DNA of 64,000 nt, taken from NCBI GenBank assembly GCA_019843655.1, contig JACDQD010000003.1, forward strand, positions 34,398,224 to 34,462,223, written 5' to 3'. Below the pieces are notes generated by a model. That model did no database searches. It worked only from the letters and a program-made list of their open reading frames with translations, and was not told the origin of the DNA. The DNA is from Lethocerus indicus (taxonomy: Eukaryota; Arthropoda; Insecta; Hemiptera; Belostomatidae). The translations under genes and the position numbers were made by a program. Shown here in pieces: positions 36,201 to 58,881 of the stretch; positions within the stretch are counted from its first letter, which is position 1; every line of letters begins with the position of its first letter.

Positions 36201-38761
36201 TAGATATCAAAAAATTATCTTTACAGTCTAAAAACAGCATTACGAATCCCAAGAAAAAAGTAATGTATTTAATTATGTTTCGTTACAAATTTGAAAAAGT
36301 GTTATGCAAACAACGAAGAATATTTCGCTTTAAATTTACTGACTCTTTCGCACTTTACTTCTTCTTAGGAATATCGTCTGAAATTGAAATCGGTAACAGT
36401 TCCAGAATGAACGTGAAATAACGCAATAATTAACTTATCACAAACGACACGTTATCAGAACGTTATTGCTGGGAATATACTATTTCGAATGTACAGTATT
36501 TTAACAGTGTAAAATTAGAAAACAATGTTTGTCAATTTACTGAAAAGTATAATAATTACAATTATATTACATATATATATATATGTATGTAAATACCTGG
36601 TAATTTCTTAGTTCGGAATGAAGCATTTGTTATCATTGACTTGGATATGACCGACGGTGTTGCTAACGGAGAAATTGCCATACTGATTCCCATCGGAGCA
36701 TCACTGTTTTCACCTTTAAAACAAATACATATTTATAATTTCACTAGGAAACTGTACACGTATATATGTCTATATACACATTAAATATAAAAAATGGTTT
36801 ATTTCCATTTGATATTATGTTATATATAATTTGCTTCAGTTCAGTTTAGCGGGTACTCAATTCGATAACGGATCAATGATGGAGTCGTCGATGAACTTGG
36901 TTTTCAAATTCACGTACTGAAAACACTTTGGACACATGATCTTTATGTGTTGGAAAAATAAATTTAAAAAAATTTTAGAAAAAGGGGGACAATTCCTCAT
37001 TGTCTACTCGTTATTGGCGCCGATCGAATATCAAATCTTTATTATGTTCGTTATCGAATGCTTCTTATTGTAATTTATAGTCGCGATGATAAAACGTTAA
37101 TTATTTACACGCGGTGTGAATTCTGCTCGTAATAGGACGTGATGCAAGATATTACCCATTTGAAGTCTTATTACCGGCTTCCTCATTTTTACCGTTACTC
37201 CATTCCGTCGGGCTTTCAGAGCGCGACTAATCAATTAATTAATTAATTTTTTTTTTTCCCCCTTCTTACCTGGATGAGCGTGGAGGATTGCGTTCGTGAC
37301 TAGAAGAACGTCGGAAAAAACTTGGAACGAAGCCCTCTGATGAACTTCTTCGACGGCCTGCAACGCCAACGTAATATCCCCGTTAAATCTGAAATAAATT
37401 TTTTTTTCAAATTAATTCGATTTTCGGCAAATTTCATTCGCGCTCAAAATTAGTAAATACTTTAAAATTAATAATTAAAAATAACTGGACGAGAGGCATC
37501 GGTGCAAGCAGTTGGGGAAATATAAATCCTCATTCATTGTTGTTCATTGTGTGTTGTTCATTGTTTCGCTTTGAACTTAAAACTAAAACATATCTTGTCA
37601 TTGAATTTATAGGGTTTTTCGGATTTTCTACCTGATTTTGAATAAATCAAGTTGGAATAGTTCCAGTTATGCGCGCCATTTCGTGTTTTTAGTAGCCGTC
37701 GGCGTATATAGAAAATATACTACAAACATAAAAATTACTGGGAAAACTTACATCGAGTAATAGAGACTATGAAGTATTTCGAGGAGAAATTGTTGAGTTA
37801 CTGGTATCCTCGGCAATAGCCTGGACGAGTCTGCGCTGAAGGAGGCCCTTCTGCCGGGACAGTTGAATCCCTGCGTCACTAATCTGAGACAGAAATGAAT
37901 GTGGAATTTAAAAAAAAACAACAACAAAAACACTTCATACAATAATATTACAATTGGTGGATCGATTTAAAACTAGCGAAATTTGGGGGGTAATTCGTCA
38001 ATTTTCAAGAGGTGAATTTAAAAAAAAAAACATCCAACTCTCTCTACATGACATCACACGCTATTTTCATTTAAAAAGAAAATCCATCCAACTGAACGTT
38101 GACCCCTTAATACTGAGGAAATTGTATTAACGGATTAAACAAAATAAAATTTCATTTAAATTTCAAAAACTGCACGATAGAGCGTACAGGCGTAAAATTA
38201 AAATGAAATAATACCAACGTATTAAATTACAATTTGTAGTGATTAATGAATTTTTTAGATTTAAATTTTAAAAAATACGCAATTGTATAGACATCAATTC
38301 TGTTTGAAAACGAAATTTATCTGTGTGTACTTCTAAAATTAAGGCGGTAATACCAACGGATTAAACGATCAGATATGTTGCCGAGGTTAAATGACACTTT
38401 ATTAAAAATTAAGTGTTTTAAAATAAAGCACTTTAACCCGTTGCCGCACACTTTTTATTCGACGACGTCGCTCAGAAACACACTTTTTTTTTTCGATTGT
38501 TTACGGCTGCCAGATGAAATCGATTGTAACTTGTATATTCGGAAGTGAAAATTATCACATTTGACCACAGTTTTTGCAAAAACACTGTCAACGGCTATAA
38601 CCGTCATTTCGCGCTAACGCTGTTCTTTATTTATCAATTAAAATGTGCACGACGGCTATAGCCGTCGTTTGCCTACATATCGGCAAATATCGGACGGCTA
38701 TAGCCGTCATTTAGTTAACGTTCTTTATTTATCAACAACGGTTAAAGTATAAATTATTAAG

Positions 38762-38817
<56 letters not shown>

Positions 38818-41050
38818 TTCAAGGATTCAATTAAGTGAACAATTACACTTTCATTACACAATTTTACTAATGTGGCTAGAGTTCAATAACTCGTTCTTAA
38901 TAATAATTGTGGAATAATTAGACGTACATCTATATACAAATATAGTGTGTGTGTGTGTGTATATATATATATATGTGTGTGAGTAATTAAACGATAAGAT
39001 ATTAATGAGATGTGTTTAGATACCAACTTAGATGAAACTTTACAGAGGTGGTCTAGGGAATGTTTCTGTAGAGAGCTAATATGTCGATTGTAGGCGAAGA
39101 GGAGCGCTGTCATGACTGTCAGCCTGTTCTGGGCGAGTATCTTTTCGAGCTGCGGCAGCGGGCCCCACCGCACCAGTTTGGTGTTGCACTCTTCGAGCCG
39201 GCGCAGGGCGCTCTCCGTCAGCGAAGCCGGCGCCAGGCTCATCGGCTGTCAACGCAAAGAAAAAACAGACACAGATGGACAACAGCCCCAACACTGAACG
39301 ATATTAATATTTAATATACCCGTTTTGTGGTCTGCGACGGGTTGGAATATACTGTAGGTTCGTGATGTTTCTGTCTCCTATCGCCGCTGTTCGGTCTTTC
39401 GCTAGACCGGGGTTTCGGCCGCTCGCCATCTTCAGTAGCGCTGTGTCAGTAGTCACTGTTAGCACTTTGGATGTTTTTTGGGCACTTTCACACGTACTGT
39501 AGTGTTTGTCAGTTTGTCAGTCGTTTATATATATGTGTTCTGTTATTGTTATTGGGGGTTATGTTTGTCTTCGGATTTTGTTAATCCGTTTTCTAATTGC
39601 GAGTCAGATTGTCGGAAGGCGATGGTGCGATGGTCTAGCAAAAGACCAGACCGGCGAGAGGAGACAGAAACATCGCAAACCTACGATATTAATATTAGTT
39701 TAGAGTACCTGTTTCGTGGTCTGCGAGGGGTTGTAATTACCGTAGATTTCGTGTGTTTTCTGGTCTAGACACGTTTTGGCTCCTCGCCATCGTCAGTAGC
39801 GGTGTTAGTCACTTTGGAGACAGAAACACACGAAATCTACGGTGTTTCAACCCTCGCAGACCACAAAACAGGTATTTTAAAATGACAAAAGTTTCATTTT
39901 TTAAATTTTATTTCTTTTTTTTCAAATTATATTATTCCAAGATACTCTAATTGCAGATTTTGTATATCTCGAGTTATTTTGCACGCTGTACTAAAATATT
40001 CTATTCAGCACTCAATCATTGAATCTATTAATAATAAGTTTAAGAGTAGAAAAAAGTGCTGAAGTAAAGCAACAGTTTATTCTGTTGTTTATATTTATTT
40101 ATAATTTGATTGTTAATACATAATAAAATATATGCTCAAAAGTTTGTCGCTAATGTATGATCACCGACAATTCACTATTGTCATTAACTGTGCGTTACAT
40201 AATAATGAAATGTTCTCTCATTTTTGTACAATTTTAATTGTGGATTTGAAAAATAATACTATAAAAAAAAAAATACTAACCTCGTGATAGATGGAAGCCT
40301 GTGCGAGGGATGGAAGACGGAATGATATGTTCTGCGCTTGACAATTATCATCAACAGCCTCAAGGTTGTACAGTCCGACCAGCAACGCTTCGATGCCCCT
40401 GCAGCTCTGGTTACAGACAATTATAGAAAAACGATTATTTACGTCGCCTCGCCACCGTGCAATCGTAAAAAGATACCTGATATCGTTGGTTTGCGGTGTT
40501 TCTGTCTCCTCTCGCCGGTTCGGCCTTTCGCTAGACCGGGGTTTCGGCCGCTCGCCATCTTCAGTAGCGCTCGTGTCAGTGTCACTGTCACTGTCACTTG
40601 TACTGGGGGGGGGGTTTTTGTAAATCGGCTTAAGTAAATCCCACCCTCCCGTCAACTCGAACATGGACAAACGAAATCCCCCGAAAACACAATAACAAGA
40701 TACGCATACAGACGAGGGCAAACAGACAACCGCCGCAGTACAAGTGACAACACAGTGACAGTGAGGATGCCCGAAAAACATCCAAAATGCCAAAAATGAC
40801 TAACACCGCTCTTTTGGTAGATCAGTTTTGGCCGCTCGCCATCTTCAGTAGCGCTGTGTCAGTCACTGTTTTTCGAGGGCACCCCACTGTCAGTGTCACA
40901 CTTGAAACACAATAACAAGATACGCATACAGACGAGGGCAAACAGACAACCGCCGCAGTACAAGTGAGGATGCCCGAAAAACATCAAAAATGCCAAAAAT
41001 GACCAAAAATTTTGGTAGATCAGTTTTGGCCGCTCGCCATCTTCAGTAGC

Positions 41051-41086
<36 letters not shown>

Positions 41087-42646
41087 TATGTATATACATA
41101 CACAACAAACAAGGCAATGCCGACAGTGCAAACTGGATGCCCCACTGAAGTGACTAACACCGCTACTGAAGATGGCGAACGGCCGAAACCGGTCTAAGAA
41201 ACGAAAACCAAACCGGCGAGAGGAGACAGAAGAACGCGAAATAATTCTTAATCAATAATATAGTTATTAAATTATTTTTAACACGGATTTCGGCCGAAAA
41301 ATCAAATTTAAATTCTCCCTACAAACCTTCTTTTCTCCGTGGGCGACCGCATTGAGATAGACGTAAATTAGCGTCGGAAGAAAGACCAACGCGAATCTCT
41401 GCAATTCGACTTCTTTCGTTCGATAGAATTCGAACAGCGTCGTACAAACTGGTTCGACGAGCTGAAAACGATTACCGAAAAAAAATATATATTGGCCCGA
41501 AAATAAGTGAAAAAAAAAAAAATTGTTTAAAAATCGGCAAATAATAATTAACTATTACAGAAGAGTCGACGCAATATGTGAACACTAATTGCAAAAGTGC
41601 TGATTACAAATATGGGTGGAGCACTTAGCACAGTGGATGATTCACATGGACAGCACGGTCAGAATATAATTTTAAAAATTATTATAGATAAATTAGGTCG
41701 CTAAAAACAAAAAATTTAAATATTTATATATATAAATATTATATATATAATATAATATTCATATGAAACTGTAAGCGAAGAAATAAATAAAAAATATTAT
41801 TTAATCCTGATAAACAAAAATATATTTTAGGAATACTTTTATTTCCTCCAATAACCTTTCGTCCTGGTTAAAGGTAATTTTTATACGAAATTTGATACGG
41901 CGATACAGTTTTTAAAAAGGCAAAAAAACGATACCGCATTATTGACCCGATATATTTTAAATACGAACGGTGAATATTGAAATAAATATTAGACGAATAA
42001 ATGCATCGGTTGCGAAGAGCATTGCAATTTAATTGTTCGAGTATGCAAACGGTACGGTTCTAAAAATAGACTGGTTAATACGAAATGGAGTGAAAAGTGG
42101 GATTGGAATCACAATATTCGTATTGAGACTATTTAACGCTTATTTAATGATGGGTAATAGAACAAAATTAAACTTGTCCGTACAATCAATACGTTAAGGG
42201 TGTAATTAAATTTCTCGGTCATAAATTTTATTGTCAATTCAAGCGTTTTACCGCTTTGTTTTTCTCGAGGTATTACTCAAATCATCTTCGGACGATAAAT
42301 TCAATTCGGTTAACAGTGCGGCTTTAAAAAGTTACCGGAAATACTGGTTTCGGTTGCGTTGAGAAATCGATCGGCGTCGTAAGGTGAATCGAACGTGATA
42401 ACTCTATATCTTCGTACAGCGGTGGGCAAACCGGTCGGATAAACGGTTCTGCGGCGATAACGTTATCGTAAGCGATTCCGTTTATTATACTTACGGCGCT
42501 GTATTTCTGTCTGTCTTCGAGGACGGCGTAGACCGCATTCACGACATCCCTGTTCACGTGGATTGTGTTCGAATAGCTGTGAATTTCATCTGGGCCCAGC
42601 GAAGCGTAATCAGCGAAAGCCACTCTTGTATTATGTGCTCAGTCAT
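33275..42646 (-). CDS. FAM126A: Hyccin (FAM126A/B homologue), long isoform, 8 exons, two apparent frame breaks
   Basis: Exons in transcript order: 42646-42495, 41461-41327, 40406-40281, 39245-39028, 37883-37752, 37388-37270, 36713-36597, 33724-33275. Hyccin is a scaffold of the plasma-membrane PI4KIIIalpha complex (with TTC7 and EFR3) that makes PI4P. Matching motifs: LVEPVCTTLFEFYR, IEALLVGLYNLEAVD, FRLPSLAQASIYHE, ILAQNRLTVMTALLF, RIPVTQQFL, SMITNASFRTKKLP. The summed length is a multiple of three (about 482 residues), but exon 1 switches frame between EWLS and ADYASL, and the last exon switches in its glycine run before DTSEAEDTETDSG; the protein then ends TMQVSSV. Start at ATG 42646, preceded by a pyrimidine-rich acceptor, so a 5' UTR exon lies upstream. 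The exon 4 donor is the in-frame AA|GTTGGT rather than the nearby GTATCT. Confidence 0.9.
33787..34622. mobile_element. Family-A element interrupted by a family-D element
   Basis: Left part 33787-33887 and right part 34417-34622 (GTACAAGTGGACACAGTGAC ... GCTACTGAAGATGGCGAGCGGCC ... GGTATTCCAACTCCTC). Compared with other copies, the break falls at a TA in the ATACGCA..AGACAACCG middle segment. Confidence 0.8.
33888..34416. mobile_element. Family-D mariner-superfamily element, copy 2, nested in family A
   Basis: Ends CAGAGTGGTCCAAAAAAATG and complement, TA duplicated on both sides. About 529 bp, closely similar to the copy at 14654. Confidence 0.85.
34718..34962. mobile_element. Two family-A fragments
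   Basis: 34718-34775 (GGCCGAAACCGGCGGGAGGA) and 34925-34962 (TCGGCCGTCTTCAGTAGCGG). Confidence 0.55.
35330..35728 (-). mobile_element. Jockey-type reverse transcriptase 3' fragment
   Basis: The minus strand encodes FGLLRPLLKGTSKLTIDNKL and VYKSVLKPTWNFGIEL, the thumb-region sequence of Jockey-type RTs; the downstream part matches 14085-14400. It adjoins a family-A element. Confidence 0.75.
35731..36008. mobile_element. Family-A element, left arm deleted internally
   Basis: Left end ACCTGTTTTTAGTCTACAAG goes directly into the middle (TGTAAATCGGCCTAAGTAAA), then an intact right arm (CAGTGAGGATGCCC ... GCTACTGAAGATGGCGAGCGGCC). Confidence 0.75.
36355..36377 (-). CDS. FAM126A: Alternative short terminal exon of hyccin (DDIPKKK-stop)
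   Basis: After hyccin exon 7 (36597, phase 1) an acceptor (TTTCAATTTCAG) at 36378-36379 opens an exon reading in the correct phase as DDIPKKK followed by TAA. The distal last exon at 33724 also begins ACGAYATTCCT (DDIP). The gene can therefore end in a short basic tail or in the long Gly/Ser-rich tail. Which is used is not visible from DNA. Confidence 0.6.
38433..38745. mobile_element. TTAA-flanked piggyBac-type miniature element with repeated palindromes
   Basis: TTAACCCGTTGCCGCA at the left and CAACGGTTAA at the right, ends inverted and flanked by TTAA. The interior has three copies of a CGGCTATAGCCGT-type palindrome (about 38593, 38653, 38694). In a hyccin intron. Confidence 0.55.
38764..38812. 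repeat. (TA)n microsatellite
   Basis: About 48 bp TA repeat beside the TTAA-flanked element. Confidence 0.95.
39319..39688. mobile_element. Family-A element
   Basis: Left end ACCCGTTTTGTGGTCTGCGA; right arm shortened (GATGGTCTAGCAAAAGACCAG ... CATCGCAAACCTACGATATT). The middle carries TGTTCTGTTATTGTTATTGG. Confidence 0.75.
39705..39874. mobile_element. Family-A minimal palindrome with both termini
   Basis: Starts TACCTGTTTCGTGGTCTGCG and ends GCAGACCACAAAACAGGTA; about 170 bp, the clearest complete inverted-terminal copy in the window. Confidence 0.85.
40490..41236. mobile_element. Compound family-A element with duplicated interior
   Basis: Left arm at 40496-40570, middle at 40600-40790. 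Then the middle ACACAATAACAAGATACGCA ... GTACAAGTGA appears again at 40908-40968, and GATCAGTTTTGGCCGCTCGC appears at 40820 and 41019. Right arm at 41155-41232. A (TA)n run at 41053-41086 sits inside. Confidence 0.75.
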
Positions 42647-42987
42647 AGCACATAACTGGGGGTGGGGTCGGCGGTGCGGGGGGTACGGGGGGGGGGGGGA
42701 AAAAAGAAAAATCCAAACGGAATTAGAGACGGCGGCCTGATACGGCAGAAAAAAAATTAAATTGCAATGACAAACGGGAACTGGGTCCAATGCCGTTAAC
42801 ACGTTTTATCAATCGTCAATGGCCCGTCAACTTAATTCGGATTTTTAAAAAAAGGTGAGCCGGGCAAAAGCGACAGAATCGGGAGGAAACCTCCGCGTTC
42901 TCGTATTTAATCTCACATCGGTGAATCGATTAAGTGGCACAATAGGACTGGAATGAATACGGCATTATCGGTCGTCGTCTTACCTAC

Positions 42988-43044
42988 CTCCGGTACTGAG
43001 TAAATTTCACTGACACAATACAGTAACAGATGATAGCCTATAAC
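42988..43044 (-). other. Exon-like 57-nt segment upstream of hyccin
   Basis: On the minus strand TTTCTAG precedes and GTAGGT follows 57 nt that are open as 19 codons. It could be a 5' UTR exon of hyccin (the coding exon has an acceptor at 42656) or chance. No protein family is recognised. Confidence 0.25.
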
Positions 43045-43428
43045 CTAGAAATGACACATCGTATAATTCCGATTCGCTCGAAACGGCGTCATTTTCAAAT
43101 TGTAAAACGGAATACCGGTCCGTGTGAAATAAATATTCGTGGCGAAAATTTTGTATCCTGAAATTAATTTAAAAATTTTTTTCCGAAAAAAGCGCGAAAG
43201 TTATATACGAGAAAATTTTCGCCGGATCGAATGAGTGTATAACATCGAACAATTGATAATCAATCTCTGTTTTCAATATTTAATAATACAAAAAAATTAT
43301 CAATTCTGGGTGTTTCGAGGTATAAATAAATTTAAAACCAGGTTTTTTTTTCAATTTCCGAATATTTTATTAACAAGTTATGAACATTTTGGTTCGGCCG
43401 TTGCCAACCGCGAAATACAAAAATTGAA

Positions 43429-43430
<2 letters not shown>

Positions 43431-43478
<48 letters not shown>
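43431..43478. repeat. (TA)n microsatellite
   Basis: About 47 bp TA repeat between hyccin and SPT16. Confidence 0.95.
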
Positions 43479-43482
<4 letters not shown>

Positions 43483-45570
43483 TTAATAATTAATTTTTAT
43501 ACTCGGGAGAATGTTGAAAAAAATAATTTCTCGTTCGATATATTTAATATATAATTTTATACTTTATCAATAGAGAACTTGTATAGTTCATCGCAGATAA
43601 ATTTATACGATGAAGATATTAAATGGATACTATAGCAATAGATATTTTTGATCTATAATTTAAAATCTCAAAGTAAAATCAGCGTAACATTTTTTTTTTT
43701 TGGCCGAAGATTTTTTGCAACAAAACTATTTCTTACTCCGATTCCGATACATTTTTATATATTCTTATGTGTAATTTTAACAATATGTGTAAATACTAAA
43801 AATTGTTACATGAAACATCGATTTCGGTAATCTGATTAATGAAAACATAGAAAATAAAAGGGTTTATGAATTAAACAATGTTTTTTTTTTACAATTCTTA
43901 TTTAATCAGTTACAAATAATAGAGGAGCTCGTAAGCTCCAGTACACTGAAAACGATTTCGTTAGTCGCAGGAAATAATTCTTGACACAAATAGTACGAAT
44001 TAATTTTCTTATAAATTATATCGCTACAATATTTATTCCCACAGAATTCTATCGACAGAGGCAATAAATATATATATATATTTACATAGATGTTTCTCAG
44101 TTCATATAATTTCATTTTTGAAGGAAGGCATTAAAGCGAATTAGACCACAAATGAAAATTTTTAATCGGAAAAACTCATCTACTCCGGCTGAACGAACCT
44201 GTTAAATACATGCACAAAATTTAACCAGAAATAAGTAAACCACAAAATTCGGTTACGGTCTTGAACTTTAGAAAAAAACTCAATGTCATTATATCCATTT
44301 TATTCATTTGTTCCGATTCCTTTAATTTTGCCCCCGTTCACATTTCTTTCGTAAGTCTCGCTTCGACATTGGCACCGTCGTTATTTTATGTAAAACGTAT
44401 TAGAAAATATGAAAATACATTTGTCAATTAAAACTGTTTAAATTGATATTTGCTTACTTTCTCAAAACTTAATCACTCTCGCCAAGATAAGAGCTAATAT
44501 TTTCAATTTCGTTCAACAGTTTTACACAACAATAGATGAATAACAACTATAGTACAATATTTAGTTTCCAATACTCCGTAACAGGGAAAGTCTGGTTTTT
44601 CGGTTTTCGTAATAAGTATATTAATCTGTTATCTCTCCGAATTTAAATTTCTGGAAGAAAATTAAAATCAATTTTCAGTCGAAATATATTTCTCGATTGA
44701 CAATAATCACTTAAGCCTGCCAAAATCATTTAAAAATGAGTTTAATTCCCCATAGAAATCACATTCCTATCAATAAATATTAATTCTAATAATAACATCT
44801 CAATGAATAAACTAAAATAAACGAAAATATTAATAAAAAAAAATAGCATACACCTCCCGAAATACCATATTAGATAAATAATAGGGAAATGAATAAGGGA
44901 TGAAAAATAAAAAGAAGAGTAAAAATAAAAATGAGGCGCTTTTTATTTACCGAATTATCCAAAAAAAACAAAAAAAACATTTCAAACTATCTAAAGGACT
45001 ATAAATAAACTGGAGTTTTGACAACGGGTAATCTGAAACATATATTTTTAATAAAAGGTACATATCTACATGAAGTATGTGGAACTAATAAACTTGTTAC
45101 ATATAAGTTACATATATCTTTGCGAGAGATATCAGTACAGATTGTGCTTGTTTACAAAAGCTGGAAACACTAATAATCAGTTATTCGTTTAAAAAAATAA
45201 TAATTATTTTACATTGGCCGATGTTTTCATATACAAGTTCTTAAATATTAACAAACGTTTTGCGACAGTTTTACAAAATTATAATGGAAAAAGGGATACC
45301 TCTATTTTAATTTGAACCGAACGAACGCAGTTTATTGAAAAAATCGAATCAACGGAAAATTTTCAAATTTCAAACGTACAAATCTCGACACACCGGAAAA
45401 AACTGTATACACTTATCATGGAATGGCCCTATTTTCCAATAAAGCTTAGCATCGTATATTGTTTTTCTACGGATCGTAAATACAACATTTTTCGTACGAC
45501 AATTTCAAATTTTGTCGGCCGAACTGAAAAAAAGGTTCAATTTTTCGCACACAAAAATGCTCCTAACGGG

Positions 45571-45634
<64 letters not shown>

Positions 45635-45749
45635 CACGTAGTTGAGACACGACGACTTTTTTGTTTAAAATATACGTATCGATAAATGCTAATCAATGGG
45701 GAAAATACAATTCTGACGTCACTAAGACAAAAAAATCTCCACCGAATAA

Positions 45750-45755
45750 TTTATT
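45750..45755 (-). terminator. Poly(A) signal AATAAA, probably of SPT16
   Basis: TTTATT on the plus strand, read as AATAAA on the minus strand, about 100 bp after the proposed SPT16 stop at 45855. Confidence 0.4.
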
Positions 45756-45854
45756 TTTTGTAGGGACAAATGTCTTTTTCCCCCAACCTAAAATATACGC
45801 GTTCATCGTATATAAAGACGACAAACGATATTGAATGGAGACGTGAATATCACC

Positions 45855-57241
<11,387 letters not shown>

Positions 57242-58881
57242 GGGTCGATTATCTCGCCAACTCCCTTTTATATGTGTATCAATTAATTTAAAGCTGGACG
57301 GCGATGAAACAAACCGAACAACAAAACCCTCACATAACGCAGCCAGCTAACTGGATACAGGGTAATATGGCGGGAATGGACAAACAATTCGCGGATATAT
57401 GAGGCCTTGGCGGTATTCAAAAATTGCATTAAAATCGTCTGTCGGCGTTTAAAAAAAATTAAAAACCGTTTTTAAATAAAAATTAAAAAAAAAACAAAAA
57501 CGAACGCTAATATTAATTTCGCCAATTGATCAAAAATCAAAACGCACAATCGCGTCGACTGGGCCTACATATTTATAAAAAGAAGTGGCGAATCAATCGG
57601 GGGATTTTATTTTTTTTTTATTACCCAGTAAGTTGTAATAAAAGAAAAGAAAAATTCCTATTTTCCCGAACGTACCTATAAAAAAACAAAACAATCGAAT
57701 ACGAGATACTACGTATAAAGTACCAGCCCTTAAGCGAGCATCCGGCAAACTTGCAATCGAACAAAATCATCGCCCTATAAATAGGAATTATTATAAACTA
57801 TTATTTATCGCGAAATAAGACGAAATCGTTTCAGATGATTCGACCTTTTAAAGTGACTCCTTTGCATATTTTAAAGATGAAAATACAATCGAATATAACG
57901 AATTTGCGCGTACAACAAATATCAGTCGCGTTTAGGATTTAACGCTATTTTCAATTTTTGGGAATGCGACAAAATTTTTTGGAAATTTCTATTTGGCCAG
58001 AATTCGCGTCCCGTCGATATAAGTTTTTCTTCAACAGGTCTCGGAGCTGTGGGCGGAGCTGAACGACCGAACGGGACCCCTACATTTGGGCTAGGTTTTC
58101 GGTGAAGAGAAAAACCTTGACACTGCAATATTATTTGCACAAATATAGGATGAAAAATATTTTTCGCCTTTATAATCGAATAGTTTTTTTAATTTTTAAG
58201 GACGTATTTTTATTTGACAGGATTATGGAATGATACGTGTACACTCCCGCATTGTGTTGGATGTGTTTTCTTAAATTTGTCACATTATTTTTGCCGGTAT
58301 GATAACGCGAGATGAAAATCGTAATAATTTTTTATTTTTATAATTCCGGAGCTGTGGGCGGAGCCGAACGAATAGAAGGAGACCCCGATCAGAGGGTGAG
58401 GTTTCCGCATCTGGGTTTTGGTGAAGAGAAAAAACCTTTGAACAAATATAAAATTCGCACAAATTTAGGATGAAAAATATTTTTTTGCCTTTTTGGAATG
58501 ATACTTGTACACTCTGATGAAAATCGTAATAATTTTTTATATATTATAATTCCGGAGCTGTGGGCGGGGCCGAACGAACTGAAGGCGACCCCGATCAGAG
58601 GGTGAGGTTTCCGCATCTGGGTTTTGGTGAAGAGAAAAAAAGCTTTGAACATATATTATTCGCACGAAATTTAGGATGAAAAATATTTTTTTGCCTTTTT
58701 GGAATGATACTCGTACAGTCTGATGAAAATCGTAATAATTGTTTTATATATTATAATTACGGAGCTGTGGGCGGGGCCTAACGAACTGAAGGCGACCCCG
58801 ATCAGAGGGTGAGGTTTCAGCGATTGGGGTCGGGTTTTCGCGTGAAGAAAAAAAAACCCTTATTGAGGTTAGACCTTTAGG
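57242..58881. promoter_or_regulatory. Divergent SPT16 / NDUFB11 intergenic region with tandem GC-box repeat
   Basis: SPT16 runs left and NDUFB11 right from this 1.6-kb gap. 57242-57990 is AT-rich with nothing recognised. From about 58010 to the NDUFB11 start there are four diverged copies of a unit whose core is GGAGCTGTGGGCGGRGCC, at about 58043, 58348, 58554 and 58759; the last three are about 206 bp apart. Each core contains GGGCGG, a GC-box motif. The last copy runs straight into the NDUFB11 start codon, so it must be part of that promoter or leader. Confidence 0.65.

Larger units (their letters stand above)
42656..45849 (-). other. Hyccin 5' region and SPT16-hyccin intergenic stretch
   Basis: No confident gene. 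Contains a G/C homopolymer tract (42685-42700, the pyrimidine tract of the hyccin exon 1 acceptor on the minus strand), a 57-nt exon-like segment at 42988-43044, and a (TA)n run at 43431-43478. The remainder, 43500-45800, is AT-rich with no recognised repeat. Confidence 0.4.

Noticed and set aside
58280..58652. Minus-strand ORFs with FSLHQNPDAE-like repeats
   Set aside because: They are translations of the GC-box tandem repeat; the frames differ between copies, so there is no sign of coding selection.
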